Assembly (NCBI GenBank): GCA_964595455.1
Contig: CAZQQL010000008.1
Span: 1-52,830 of the forward strand
Length of the DNA stretch: 52,830 nucleotides
DNA from: DAOUEG01 sp964595455
GTDB lineage: Bacteria; Chloroflexota; Dehalococcoidia; Dehalococcoidales; RBG-16-60-22
Direction: 5' to 3'
In this document: positions 15,902 through 24,156 of the stretch, piece by piece
Layout of the letters: each line of letters begins with the position of its first letter
How positions within the stretch are numbered: the first letter of the stretch is position 1
Made by a program: the position numbers and the translations under genes
The notes under the pieces: generated by a model
Told to the model about the DNA's origin: nothing
Databases searched by the model: none
The model's input: the letters and a program-made list of their open reading frames with translations, nothing else

Positions 15902-16382
15902 GATGACAGAGAAAAAGTACGAAAAATACATCATCACCGATTATGTCAGGTCCGGCATCCCGCCCCAGCCGGGGTTCCTGAAACGGCGGGAAGAACAACG
16001 CAAACAGGGCGTTTACGTAGATGAAACCGACGTTGCCCGTCTCGATGACCAGCTCGTCCCTGGCGCTTTTTACTTTGATGCCCACTGGATGTGGAAAAAG
16101 CACGGCGACGGCGGCCTCCAGTCCGAGATCGCCCACTCCCATGACTGGGACGAGGTCCTCGGTTTCATCGCCGGAAACCGCGAACATCCCCGCAAGCTCG
16201 ATGGCGAGATCGAGTTCTGGCTGGAAGATGAGCAGTATATCATCGACTACTCCTGCCTCATCTACGTTCCCGCCGGCCTCAAGCATCTCCCGCTCGTTTT
16301 CCGGCGCATAGACGGCCCCATCCTCTTCTTCACGGCCGGAACGAGCGCCGACTATTCCCGGGCCACCGGAGAAGATATTTAG
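15894..16382 (+). CDS. Small cupin-domain protein 2
   Basis: 162-aa paralogue of the preceding cupin (shared blocks: LVPGAFYFDA, KHGD, SEIAHSHDWDE, PAGLKH, PILF.T.G). Metal-site residues are intact: HSHDWDE and PAGLKH. The start is uncertain: ATG 15894 overlaps the upstream stop, while an in-frame ATG at 15903 directly follows it; both have weak ribosome sites. Tandem duplication with slight divergence suggests either a hetero-oligomer or two related substrates. Function unknown. Confidence 0.8.
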   Translation: MSKMTEKKYEKYIITDYVRSGIPPQPGFLKRREEQRKQGVYVDETDVARLDDQLVPGAFYFDAHWMWKKHGDGGLQSEIAHSHDWDEVLGFIAGNREHPRKLDGEIEFWLEDEQYIIDYSCLIYVPAGLKHLPLVFRRIDGPILFFTAGTSADYSRATGEDI

Positions 16383-16410
16383 TAGAAAATAAAACCTGGA
16401 AGAAAGGATT

Positions 16411-16836
16411 ATGTCAATGTCCAAGTACGGAGACCTCATCAAATATTCGCAACTGGTTAGGGACATTCCCCACTATGGTGGCAAGTCCATCCTGGCCCAT
16501 GACGGCGAACTGGATACCGATCTCAGCATCGGTTACCACTGCATCGCCAACAAGATGTCCTTCGACCGCGTCCACGCCCATGACTTCGTAGAATTACTGT
16601 GCTTCATCGGGCCCGACCCCATGAACATGTATGACCTCGGCGCCGAAGTTGTCGTTACCCTCGGGGAAGAACGGGAGCAGCACGTCATCACGCAGAGCGC
16701 CATCGTCTCCATTCCGGCAGGGGTCCTTCATTGCCCCATCACCTTCACGAGGGTGGACCGCCCGCTCATATTCCTGGAGATTTCACAAACCCGTATCTGG
16801 AAACATGACGGACCGCCGCCTGAGGAAAAGAAGTAG
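16411..16836 (+). CDS. Small cupin-domain protein 3
   Basis: 141 aa. Cupin motif 1 HAHDFVE and motif 2 PAGVLH preserve the predicted metal ligands. It is more distant from cupins 1 and 2 but carries the D-P-x-N-x-x-D-L-G-A-E segment also found in the cupins at 49098 and 49968. An AGAAAGGA ribosome site precedes the ATG. A good terminator follows, so 14692-16836 probably forms one operon of one SnoaL-like protein and three cupins. Confidence 0.8.
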   Translation: MSMSKYGDLIKYSQLVRDIPHYGGKSILAHDGELDTDLSIGYHCIANKMSFDRVHAHDFVELLCFIGPDPMNMYDLGAEVVVTLGEEREQHVITQSAIVSIPAGVLHCPITFTRVDRPLIFLEISQTRIWKHDGPPPEEKK

Positions 16837-16862
16837 GTACTTACTTATTAATTCGTTCGGTC

Positions 16863-16914
16863 AGGACCGGCCTATTGTTAAATTTTCATGACATTGGCCG
16901 GTCTTCCCTTTTTT
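16863..16914 (+). terminator. Intrinsic terminator after the cupin operon
   Basis: GACCGGCC (16865-16872) pairs with GGCCGGTC (16896-16903), extended by two more pairs, across an AT-rich 23-nt loop. It is followed by CCCTTTTTT. Confidence 0.8.
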
Positions 16915-17065
16915 AAAGGTGACCGCCTTTTGCTTCCCCGTTCCGGTTCGAGTATCATTAACGGGAAATTTATCTAATGGTTTCGGCCGTTTATGCCGCG
17001 TTTACCAACCCCGTGTTACTCTGAAAATGTACAGAATAACGAACGCGGCGAGGAGACAGAACGAA

Positions 17066-17476
17066 ATGGCCAAGAAAAAAATACTTACCGTCAGCCAGGA
17101 TCACGTCCTCATCGATACCATCCAGAAAGGCCTGTCGGACGATACATATGAAGTCATCAGCACCCGCCACTCCGGCTCGGAACTGAAAGCGGTTATCGAT
17201 TTCGAACAGCCATGCTTCATTCTTCAGGACATCATCATGCCCTCGCTGGACGGCATCGGCAATTGTCTCCAGATCCGCCAGTGGACGTCCACGCCCATCC
17301 TGATGCTGACCACATGGGAGACCGGCGATGGCTCCGTCCGCGGTCTGAATCTCTGCTCGGATGACTATCTTACTGAACCGTTCAATGTGAACATCCTCCG
17401 TCTGCGTATCGAAGAGACTTTGAAACGCAACGCGGCGGCCGCCGGCGTCGGCGGTTATACGGGATATTCGTCATAA
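17066..17476 (+). CDS. Stand-alone degenerate receiver-domain protein
   Basis: 136-aa single receiver domain with no output domain. The phospho-acceptor is kept (Asp55 in LQDIIMPSLDG) and so is the switch Thr (LTTWE). However, the conserved Lys is replaced by Glu104 (YLTEPF instead of YLTKPF), and the acidic pair of strand 1 reads SQDH instead of DDD. Phosphorylation by the normal mechanism is therefore doubtful. I start it at ATG 17066 with AGGAGA (17051-17056) upstream; the longer frame from 16919 has no family similarity before this point. It stands alone between two terminators. Confidence 0.75.
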   Translation: MAKKKILTVSQDHVLIDTIQKGLSDDTYEVISTRHSGSELKAVIDFEQPCFILQDIIMPSLDGIGNCLQIRQWTSTPILMLTTWETGDGSVRGLNLCSDDYLTEPFNVNILRLRIEETLKRNAAAAGVGGYTGYSS

Positions 17477-17522
17477 CTTCATTCATGATTTCATAGCCGT
17501 TCCCCGGCTTGATAATGGTCCA

Positions 17523-17557
17523 GGCCCGGCCCTTCAGCAAGGCCGGGTCGCTTTTTT
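17523..17557 (+). terminator. Intrinsic terminator after the receiver gene
   Basis: A 9-bp stem (17523-17531 with 17541-17549, one G-U pair) and a 9-nt loop, followed by GCTTTTTT. Confidence 0.85.
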
Positions 17558-17671
17558 ACACAGCGTCTGTCCCGCTCATCCTGGGCCTGTGGAAAGACTA
17601 AACACGTCGGATTCCCTTTATCGTCTCTTTTCTCCTTGAGGGAGTAGATTAAAATGAGGGGTAGTTCCCCC

Positions 17672-17696
17672 TCACTCTGAGCCCGCCGAAGGATGA
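17672..17696. repeat. Dispersed repeat, variant copy (CTGAGCCCGCCGAAGG type)
   Basis: A 25-nt stretch that matches the copy at 24157-24181 at most positions (TCA.- CTGAGC..G.CGAAGGATGA). It sits in the 17558-17848 gap, where nothing else is recognised. Confidence 0.5.
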
Positions 17697-17848
17697 AGGT
17701 AATCGCCTGTTTCAGCGTTAAAAACGGCTCCTTTCTTCTTTTTACTTTTTGTTTACGCACGCCGTCCCTCTGTTTATGAGTTCTTTCTACGCTCCGGGTT
17801 ATCCTTAAAAAGATAGAACTACAGCAACCCCGCAGAAGGAGCGTCACA

Positions 17849-18067
17849 ATGTTTATACTCTGGATACGCCGGTCTGATAAAAACAAAAAGGACCACAGGG
17901 ACCTGCAGCAGCCTGAAAATATGAAGGACCACAATGAAGAGATGAAGCAGTTCCGCGCTGCCCACCACCGCATCGATATGGTCCCCGCACGAGACATCGT
18001 TACCGCGGACGGCGATCTCCTCGCGCCCATCCAGGGCGTGCGACTTTCCCCCAATATCAGCAATTAG
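17849..18067 (+). CDS. Small hypothetical protein
   Basis: 72-aa ORF with a good AAGGAG ribosome site (17836-17841) 7 nt before the ATG. The sequence is highly charged (RRSDKNKKDHRDLQQPENMKDHNEEM) after a short hydrophobic start (MFILWI). No domain is recognised. It lies alone between a terminator and the tRNA promoter. The ribosome site is the main support; it may still be a chance ORF. Confidence 0.4.
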   Translation: MFILWIRRSDKNKKDHRDLQQPENMKDHNEEMKQFRAAHHRIDMVPARDIVTADGDLLAPIQGVRLSPNISN

Positions 18068-18091
18068 CCTTTTTCGTCCGGAGCTTAGCGC

Positions 18092-18121
18092 TTGCCACGA
18101 GTCTTGCGATGGTGATAAAAT
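18092..18121 (+). promoter_or_regulatory. Sigma-70-type promoter of the tRNA-Lys gene
   Basis: TTGCCA (18092-18097) and TAAAAT (18116-18121) are spaced by 18 nt, ending 10 nt before the mature tRNA 5' end. Confidence 0.65.
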
Positions 18122-18131
18122 AGAACAGCGT

Positions 18132-18207
<76 letters not shown>

Positions 18208-18222
18208 TAGATGAAAACCATG

Positions 18223-18253
18223 AACCCCCGGGAATACCGGGGGTTTCTTTTTT
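18223..18253 (+). terminator. Intrinsic terminator of tRNA-Lys
   Basis: AACCCCCGG (18223-18231) pairs perfectly with CCGGGGGTT (18237-18245) over a 5-nt loop; the T-rich run TTTCTTTTTT ends at 18253. Confidence 0.92.
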
Positions 18254-18328
18254 GCCCGGAATTTGCCTATAATGCCTTAATCGTTATACGATACACACCG
18301 GGCTACTATCCTGCTTGGAGGCGCTATT

Positions 18329-19855
18329 GTGAACAATAAACGGTTTGATGTAGATGTCCTGGTTGCCGGCGGCGGCGTCGCGGGTGCGTCCGCCGCCCTC
18401 ACCGCCGCACGCGGCGGCCTGAGAACAATGGTCCTGGAAAGCCAGATATCCCTCGGTGGACTGGCCACTAACGGTTATGTCAACGGCATCGCCGGTAATA
18501 TCGAAGGCAACTGCCGGGAATGGCTCGACCGCTGCGCCGCCAAGGACGGCCTCATTGAGCGTCCTCACCTGCCCGCCATCGATCCTGACAAAGGCAAGTT
18601 CGCGCTGGAAGAAATGCTCCTGGAAGCCAATGTCCGCATTCTCTACGGCGTCCATGTCATCGGCACTGAGGTCGAAAACGGCTCCATCACTAAAGTGATC
18701 TGCCACTCCAAGTCCGGACGGATGGAAGTAGCCGCCCGGCTGTTCATCGACGGTACCGGTGATGCCGATGTCGCCGCCATGGCCGGGGTCCCGTACGAGG
18801 TCGGCGGTAACGACTTTGCCGGCCTGAACATGTCCACCACCATGGCCTTCCGCATGGCCAATGTCAATATGCCCGCCTACCAGCAGGCCAACCAGGCCTG
18901 GATGAAAGACCAGATGACCCGCCACAAGGTCTGGCCCGGCTTCGGGATGCTCTCGGAACTTGAACACAACGCCGTCCAGGCCGGCGATCTCCCCTATTTC
19001 ATTTTCCCGACCGCCCTCATCTACCCGGTGCCGGGCACACCGTCCGAGGATGCCGATATCTGCGTCATGACCACCCACAGCTTCCATACCCGCAACGATG
19101 ATGTTGAAGACCTGACCCGCCAGATCATCGAGCAGCACCAGCAGATCCAGTTCATGGAAAAGTTCTTCAAAAAGTACGTTCCGGGGTTCGAGAAGGCCCG
19201 CATCACCAGCCTCGCCAACCTCCACGGCGTCCGCGATTCCCGCCGCATCGTCGGTGAGTACATCTTGACGGACGCCGATGTAGCCTGCGCCGCCAAGTTC
19301 GAGGACGGCATCGCCAAGTTCCCCGAATTCTTCGATACCCACCATCCCACCAGCCCCGAATACGGCTTCCTGCGCCATATTCACCTGAAAGAGACGAAGG
19401 AACCGGCGGTCTGCCGCCCGGCCCAGTGCGACGCCAGGATGCACCCGTACGGTGTACCGGGAGGCTATGAAGCCAGGGTCAACCCCTTCGATTATTGTGA
19501 CATCCCCTATCGGTCACTGGTACCGCTCAAGATCGATAACCTCCTCGTCGTTGGGAGATGCGTTTCCGCCGAGTTCAACGCCATCGCCGCGGTCCGCGTT
19601 ATTGCGCCTTCCATGAGCACCGGCCAGGCCGCCGGTATCGCTGCCGCGCTCTGCCTTCAGAACGGCATCACTCCGAGGAATCTCGACGGCAAAGCGGTAC
19701 GCCAGGCGCTCATCGACCAGGGCGTCCCAGTCGACCAGGCCCCCGGCGGCCACTGGGCTGAGGTCAAGAAGCATCTCAAGGGTGAGTTCGTGGTGGTTTC
19801 CGGTGACTTCGTCGGCGTCATGGGTGAAGACGGCATCGTCCGCACCCATATGTAG
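18329..19855 (+). CDS. FAD-dependent oxidoreductase (FAD_oxidored family) 1
   Basis: 508-aa flavoprotein. N-terminal Rossmann motif VAGGGVAGASAALTAARGG with an acidic strand end (VLESQ), then GGLATNGYVNG, where members of this family contact FAD. A second FAD-contact segment lies near the end (VVGRCVSAEFNAIAAVRVIA...TGQAAGIAAAL). It starts at GTG 18329 with GGAGG (18317-18321) 7 nt upstream. The family oxidises diverse small organics; the substrate is unknown. It shares motif order with the tandem pair at 41213 and 42683 but is more distant. It is monocistronic and followed by a hairpin. Confidence 0.85.
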   Translation: MNNKRFDVDVLVAGGGVAGASAALTAARGGLRTMVLESQISLGGLATNGYVNGIAGNIEGNCREWLDRCAAKDGLIERPHLPAIDPDKGKFALEEMLLEANVRILYGVHVIGTEVENGSITKVICHSKSGRMEVAARLFIDGTGDADVAAMAGVPYEVGGNDFAGLNMSTTMAFRMANVNMPAYQQANQAWMKDQMTRHKVWPGFGMLSELEHNAVQAGDLPYFIFPTALIYPVPGTPSEDADICVMTTHSFHTRNDDVEDLTRQIIEQHQQIQFMEKFFKKYVPGFEKARITSLANLHGVRDSRRIVGEYILTDADVACAAKFEDGIAKFPEFFDTHHPTSPEYGFLRHIHLKETKEPAVCRPAQCDARMHPYGVPGGYEARVNPFDYCDIPYRSLVPLKIDNLLVVGRCVSAEFNAIAAVRVIAPSMSTGQAAGIAAALCLQNGITPRNLDGKAVRQALIDQGVPVDQAPGGHWAEVKKHLKGEFVVVSGDFVGVMGEDGIVRTHM

Positions 19856-19867
19856 ATTGAAGTGTCG

Positions 19868-19902
19868 TTCTCAGGCGTCCGCCTCGTGCGGACGCCTGAG
19901 AA
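19868..19902 (+). repeat. Perfect 15-bp intergenic hairpin
   Basis: TTCTCAGGCGTCCGC (19868-19882) pairs perfectly with 19888-19902 around a 5-nt loop. No T-tract follows, so it may be a transcript-stabilising or factor-dependent 3' end, or a REP-like element. Confidence 0.7.
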
Positions 19903-19980
19903 TCCGTTCCTGTGTCCGGACCCGTAGGATGGGGGGAGCGTTTGGTAATCCACCATTCGGAAAATGCGGAAGCATCGTAG

Positions 19981-20007
19981 GGCGGCTTCCGCCTCGCGGC
20001 AGCCGCC
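19981..20007. repeat. REP-like palindrome
   Basis: GGCGGCT (19981-19987) and AGCCGCC (20001-20007) form a stem with further inner pairing (CCGC with GCGG). It is preceded by GTA, as in the related element at 14399. Confidence 0.5.
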
Positions 20008-20109
20008 GTCCAAATCTTCTGCCGCCTCATCCGCAACAAAATCAGTGATTTGTCATTTATGGGAAATCGGGATCCAGCCCGCTATCTGATCATCAACGAC
20101 GTCATCTTA

Positions 20110-21258
20110 TCACCCCCGGTGAGTGATCAGCCGGTACAACCCCCCGAGGCTGCTGATCCGCTTCCTGATCGTCGTATAGTCCATCTCACCCCTCATCAGG
20201 CGGCAGCAGGCGTCCCAGACCCTCTTGTCCTCCTTGACGAGGTCCAGCAGCCTGCCGGGCAGCGCTGTCAGTATCCTGCCGAACACCAGCGCGGACTTCA
20301 TCTCCGGGACGATGGTCCCGCCAACATCTTTGCTGTAATCGTTTAAAGCCGCCGGCCCTTCTCGCAGCGCTTTCTCCAGCGCCTTTGCGCTCATTTTCGC
20401 GCTCAGGAGCGCATTGTAAATACCCTCGCCGGTCAGAGGGTCGGCCAACCCGGCCGCGTCTCCCAGCAGCAGCACCCTGCCCCGGACGAGCTCCGGATGC
20501 CCGGCCATCACCGGCAGCAGCTCCACGTCCTGTCGTACAACGTCGTATGGCCCCAGGTCCAGGGAACCCAGGTACTCTCCGTAAGCCTGTTTCAGTTCCC
20601 TGCCCCGCTCCGAGGGACAGGCGATGCCCACCGAAAGATGGTCGCCCTTCGGGAAGACCCAGCCGTAACCGCCCGCAACCCGTCCGAAGTCGAGGCCTAT
20701 TTTCGTCCGCCACGCAGCGAGTTTTTCCGGAGAAACACAAATCCGGGCGGTCTTGCACAATGCCGCAGCATCGTGATTGTTGCGCCCCATAGCCCTGCCG
20801 GCCCGGCCTCTCGCCCCGTCAGCCCCGGCCGCGAACCTGCCGCGGTACGTACCGCCGCCGGTGATTATGTCAACCCCGTCAGTATCCTGCTTTACATCGA
20901 GGACTTCAACCCCTTCGACGACTTCAGCCCCGGCGGTCCGGGCACGGTCCACCAGCGCCTTGTCGAACGTTTCCCGTCTGATGGTATACATGATGGGGCT
21001 CTGGGAGACGCCGCTGAAAGAATGACTGCCTTTGAACGTAATAACGGCGCCATCGATGACGTCCTCGGCCATACCGGCGACATCTATGCCCGCAAGCCGG
21101 GCCGCCCTGACCGTGATGCCGCCGCCGCAGCACTTGTAGCGGGGGAACCTGGCTTTGTCCAACGCCAGCACGGAAATATTCCGCGACGCCAACTCATACG
21201 CCAGCGTTGCCCCCGCCGGCCCCGCCCCGATGATGATGACCTCGTACTGACAGTCCAG
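20110..21258 (-). CDS. Geranylgeranyl reductase-family FAD oxidoreductase, 5' end damaged or CTG start
   Basis: About 382-aa flavoprotein of the GGR/FixC-like family, which reduces isoprenoid double bonds or serves related oxidations. The dinucleotide motif IIIGAGPAGATLAYELA is encoded at about 21244-21190, followed by GRVLLLGDAAGLADPLTGEGI near residue 275, a family hallmark. A CCGGG segment follows the first motif (CC-G-G-G-I). The frame is open to a TGA near 21310, but no ATG, GTG or TTG precedes the FAD motif. CTG at 21258 with GAGAGG upstream is the best candidate; TTG 21192 would delete the motif. The start lies directly beside the restriction-modification island, which may have replaced the original start. 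Confidence 0.75.
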   Translation of the reverse strand: MDCQYEVIIIGAGPAGATLAYELASRNISVLALDKARFPRYKCCGGGITVRAARLAGIDVAGMAEDVIDGAVITFKGSHSFSGVSQSPIMYTIRRETFDKALVDRARTAGAEVVEGVEVLDVKQDTDGVDIITGGGTYRGRFAAGADGARGRAGRAMGRNNHDAAALCKTARICVSPEKLAAWRTKIGLDFGRVAGGYGWVFPKGDHLSVGIACPSERGRELKQAYGEYLGSLDLGPYDVVRQDVELLPVMAGHPELVRGRVLLLGDAAGLADPLTGEGIYNALLSAKMSAKALEKALREGPAALNDYSKDVGGTIVPEMKSALVFGRILTALPGRLLDLVKEDKRVWDACCRLMRGEMDYTTIRKRISSLGGLYRLITHRG

Positions 21259-21317
21259 AAGTTGCCTCTCTAGATTGACAATGAAGACTAAATCTATACG
21301 GAGATTTCAAGCTTCTT

Positions 21318-21731
21318 TTAATTTCTTTTTAATACTGACTTGATAGTATCCACAAGTTGGTCAAGTCGTTTCTCGACGTCAATATCTGTGAACCTTAAAA
21401 CTCTAAAACCCATATCGTGCAAGGTTTCATTATTCTTGGCGTCTCTCAAAGCGTTTTTCTTTATTTTTTCTTGCCAGTATACTGTCATCTTCGAAAGTCG
21501 TTCTGGAGACAGTTTTTTATTGTGCCAGAACCTACCGTCGACAAAAATGGCGACCTTCGAGGCGGCAAACACTATATCGGGTTTTCCCGGCAATGTAGTG
21601 ACGTTTTTTCGATATCTGAGACCTTCACTCCATAATCTCTTTCTTAGTTTGACTTCAGGCTTAGTGTCCGCCCCCTTGATTCTGGACATCACCCAACTTC
21701 GTTTTTCTTTGTCGTAGTCTTTGCTCTCCAT
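21318..21731 (-). CDS. vsr: Very short patch repair endonuclease Vsr
   Basis: 137 aa, the usual Vsr length. It nicks at T-G mismatches that arise by deamination of 5-methylcytosine. Signatures: R-x-W-x-M-S-R-I near residue 15, LPGKPDIVF (Asp52), AIFVDGRFWH (His70), then W..K...N..RD..N...L...G. One oddity: family members usually read GCFWH where this has GRFWH. Its start overlaps the stop of the upstream gene by 1 nt (TAATG), so it is co-translated with the restriction gene. Confidence 0.93.
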   Translation of the reverse strand: MESKDYDKEKRSWVMSRIKGADTKPEVKLRKRLWSEGLRYRKNVTTLPGKPDIVFAASKVAIFVDGRFWHNKKLSPERLSKMTVYWQEKIKKNALRDAKNNETLHDMGFRVLRFTDIDVEKRLDQLVDTIKSVLKRN

Positions 21732-22663
21732 TACTCGATCTTCAGTTTAGTAAAGTCAGTTTCACACTTCTCGATGATTTCATTATATCTGGATATCAAA
21801 TTCTTCACCGTGGTCGTCCTACCCTTGAAAGTAAAGGAACCTTTTTCATACACGTTCATAGCAACGAATTGAGATATTTCAAAAAAGTCTACTCTATTTT
21901 CTATTCCTATAGCTTTTGCCAGATTTTGTCCGGAAATTACCCCGGCGCTGGTAGTAACAACCACCGGCCTCATATTAGACGAGAGATTATCCTGGCATTT
22001 TTGCAGTAGCGATTCTGTAGGAGTTGTTGTAACGTGAATTACCACATCCTCTACAGAAAAATCTCCGGCTCTGGATGTAGCTACATCGGCAACCGAAAAT
22101 CCGAAATGCGTCAAGGCTTTCCCCGGGAGCACCAGAGATAACTTAGCGCCGATCAGGTGCTGCATAAGCGCGCCCTGAACCATCATCCCTTGACTGCCTT
22201 TCTGGCGTTTTTCCGCTTGTTGCATCAAGTCATCTATTATACTAGCGATTGATTTTGAGCTATCAAGGTGTAGTTTGAAGGGCTGTCCGGAAAAGTGTTC
22301 TTGTACGGCGTTTATCCAGAATTCTTCCGCCATTTTCAAGTCGAGTTCTTTTACTTTACGGGAATAATACGCATTCAGCCATTCAACGTATTTACCCATT
22401 ATTCCTAGACTGCCCCTGCTGGTACGCCCACCCTCTTGAGCCAGCACTTGTGTGATGCCATAATCTGAAAGTATTTTTTGGACGGATTGCTTGCTTAGAC
22501 CTTTTACTTGTCCATGCTCTTTGGTTATGAGAGAGTCTGTGCTGAGGGGAAGTCCTTTGTTTCTGGCTTCTCTTGTAACAAAAAGCATTACAGATAGAGC
22601 ACCTTTTCCGTTTACCCTATTAGCGCTTCTAAACTCCTGCAGTTTCCGCTGAAACTCTGACAT
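21731..22663 (-). CDS. Putative type II restriction endonuclease (DUF4928-like)
   Basis: 310 aa, between a C5 methylase and vsr, where a cognate restriction enzyme is expected. It resembles the DUF4928 family, which I recall as a common companion of cytosine methylases; this is from memory, not from a search. An N-terminal helical region (1-110) precedes a core with GDFSVEDVVIHVTTTPTE (about 218-235). This could be a PD-(D/E)xK-type site in which the usual ExK is replaced by HVT, as in some restriction enzymes. It overlaps the methylase by 35 nt. AT-rich compared with genes outside the island. Confidence 0.7.
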   Translation of the reverse strand: MSEFQRKLQEFRSANRVNGKGALSVMLFVTREARNKGLPLSTDSLITKEHGQVKGLSKQSVQKILSDYGITQVLAQEGGRTSRGSLGIMGKYVEWLNAYYSRKVKELDLKMAEEFWINAVQEHFSGQPFKLHLDSSKSIASIIDDLMQQAEKRQKGSQGMMVQGALMQHLIGAKLSLVLPGKALTHFGFSVADVATSRAGDFSVEDVVIHVTTTPTESLLQKCQDNLSSNMRPVVVTTSAGVISGQNLAKAIGIENRVDFFEISQFVAMNVYEKGSFTFKGRTTTVKNLISRYNEIIEKCETDFTKLKIE

Positions 22664-23786
22664 GGCATCTCCTTGCTAAAGGATACAGCAAATTTTCAGA
22701 TAGATATTTCGTTACTGGCAGAGCAACCGCGTCTCCCATAGCGCTATATCCATCGTTGTATCCGCCTGGTATTCTATAAGTATCGGGAACGCCCATAAGT
22801 CGGGCTGCTTCCCTCACCGTAAGCAATCTCGTCATCAACTTCCCGTCTTCGCTCGGGATTACCAGGATTTCCCTGCTACTCCCTCCATTCGCAGTCCTGA
22901 GACATCCTGATATGTCATCGGTCCTGATTTCTAGTACATGGAGTCCGTTTCTGCGTCTTCTATATCCGGGAAATACCCTTAAACCCCGTGCCAACCCAGC
23001 TTTGAGTTTCGCCATATGGTTAAGTGGAATCAAACTAACATTATGTTTTGACTTTATTTCAGGATCAAAAGGTTCATCAAAGTCAATGATGTCTGAAAAC
23101 TTGACGGTAGATGGAGTTGGCTGAGGCAATTTCCACCATAACGTGTCCTTCATGTATTTGACCTTTGACGCTATTATCTTGGGATGCAGCCAATTGGGCT
23201 GATCGTCCAATAATCCATCCAGATCGATGTCTTTTTTGACGCCTATGATGAATACTCGTTTTCTCGATTGTGGAACCCAGTGAATTGCATCAAGTTGTAA
23301 AGGACCGACCCTGTAATTCCTGGCAGTGAGTAAATCGTGTATTACTTTATAGCTGGAGCCATTTTTTGATGACGTCAGGCCGGATACGTTTTCTAATACC
23401 ACAATCGGTGGTTTTTCTGGCATTTCATCAGTCACGCGAAACCATTCTTTAATCAAACCGCTCCTATGTCCATCCAATCCTTTCTGTTTCCCGGCTACCG
23501 AGAGATCCTGGCATGGAAAACTTGCCCAGGATACTACCGCTGCTGGAAGTATGGTTCCGTTTATCGTCTCTAGCGGGGCCAAATAGAATGAATACGGATC
23601 TTGATTAGCTAAATATATGTTTGCTTTCTTTTCCGAAATATCATTGGCCCAAACAGTTGAAAAGTAGGGCTTCACGCCTTCTGTGACAAGTCCGCTGCCC
23701 GCAAAGAAATCAAGGAAGGGGTATCCCGAAATGTACGGCTTGAATAAAGCGATTTGTTGTTTAATGTATAAATCTGTATTGTCCAT
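22629..23786 (-). CDS. C5-cytosine DNA methyltransferase
   Basis: 385 aa with all main C5-methylase motifs: I (FLDFFAGSGLVTEG, 24-37), IV with catalytic Cys92 (SFPCQDLSVAG), VI (LENVSG, 131-136), VIII (QSRKRVFIIG, 173-182), a target-recognition region of about 190-290, and IX-X (LTVREAARLMG...GDAVALPV). It modifies cytosine in a site also cut by the neighbouring nuclease; the site cannot be read from sequence. First gene of the three-gene island. The island is visibly richer in A+T than its surroundings, which suggests acquisition by transfer. Confidence 0.95.
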   Translation of the reverse strand: MDNTDLYIKQQIALFKPYISGYPFLDFFAGSGLVTEGVKPYFSTVWANDISEKKANIYLANQDPYSFYLAPLETINGTILPAAVVSWASFPCQDLSVAGKQKGLDGHRSGLIKEWFRVTDEMPEKPPIVVLENVSGLTSSKNGSSYKVIHDLLTARNYRVGPLQLDAIHWVPQSRKRVFIIGVKKDIDLDGLLDDQPNWLHPKIIASKVKYMKDTLWWKLPQPTPSTVKFSDIIDFDEPFDPEIKSKHNVSLIPLNHMAKLKAGLARGLRVFPGYRRRRNGLHVLEIRTDDISGCLRTANGGSSREILVIPSEDGKLMTRLLTVREAARLMGVPDTYRIPGGYNDGYSAMGDAVALPVTKYLSENLLYPLARRCHVRVSAETAGV

Positions 23787-23856
23787 ATGACATCGCCATA
23801 ATGTTAGCCTATCAGGGCGCGACTAGGCAAACGATTTTTCCACTCCAATAATATCA

Positions 23857-23947
23857 AACATTAGTTCTATACAACAAATGGATTTTTGTATTCCCAAAAA
23901 AAGTGACAAAACACCCTTTACAACTACAGAACATTAGTACTATTATA
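23857..23947 (-). promoter_or_regulatory. Possible promoter and operator of the restriction-modification operon
   Basis: The 23787-24197 gap holds no gene. On the minus strand a TATAAT box lies at 23947-23942 with a poor -35 (TTTCAT, 23970-23965). A 14-nt direct repeat (AACATTAGTTCTAT at 23857-23870; AACATTAGTACTAT at 23930-23943) differs at one base, and the second copy overlaps the -10 box. The two copies are 73 nt apart. This arrangement could bind a regulator of the operon; no controller (C) gene is seen. Confidence 0.35.
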
Positions 23948-24156
23948 TACCTACAGTCCTGTTGATGAAAGGAGATAAACCAACTTAATAGCAGCCGCCG
24001 CGTGTAAAGAGCGGGCGGGACTCATCGATGACGGGCCGGCTCAGCCGCGGACCCCGGAGGTGAACTGCAACTCCGAATAATTCAGCCCCCTGAGCGTGAG
24101 AAGCCTTTCTAAAACGAACTATTACAGAACGAATACCGAGGAAACCTCTCCCCCGC

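Noticed and set aside
20050..20346. 98-aa frame on + after the FAD oxidoreductase
   Set aside because: Overlaps the 3' end of the geranylgeranyl-reductase gene in antisense, without ribosome site or domain.
21318..23786. Restriction-modification island as part of a prophage or transposon
   Set aside because: No integrase, transposase, phage genes, terminal repeats or att-like duplications are visible.
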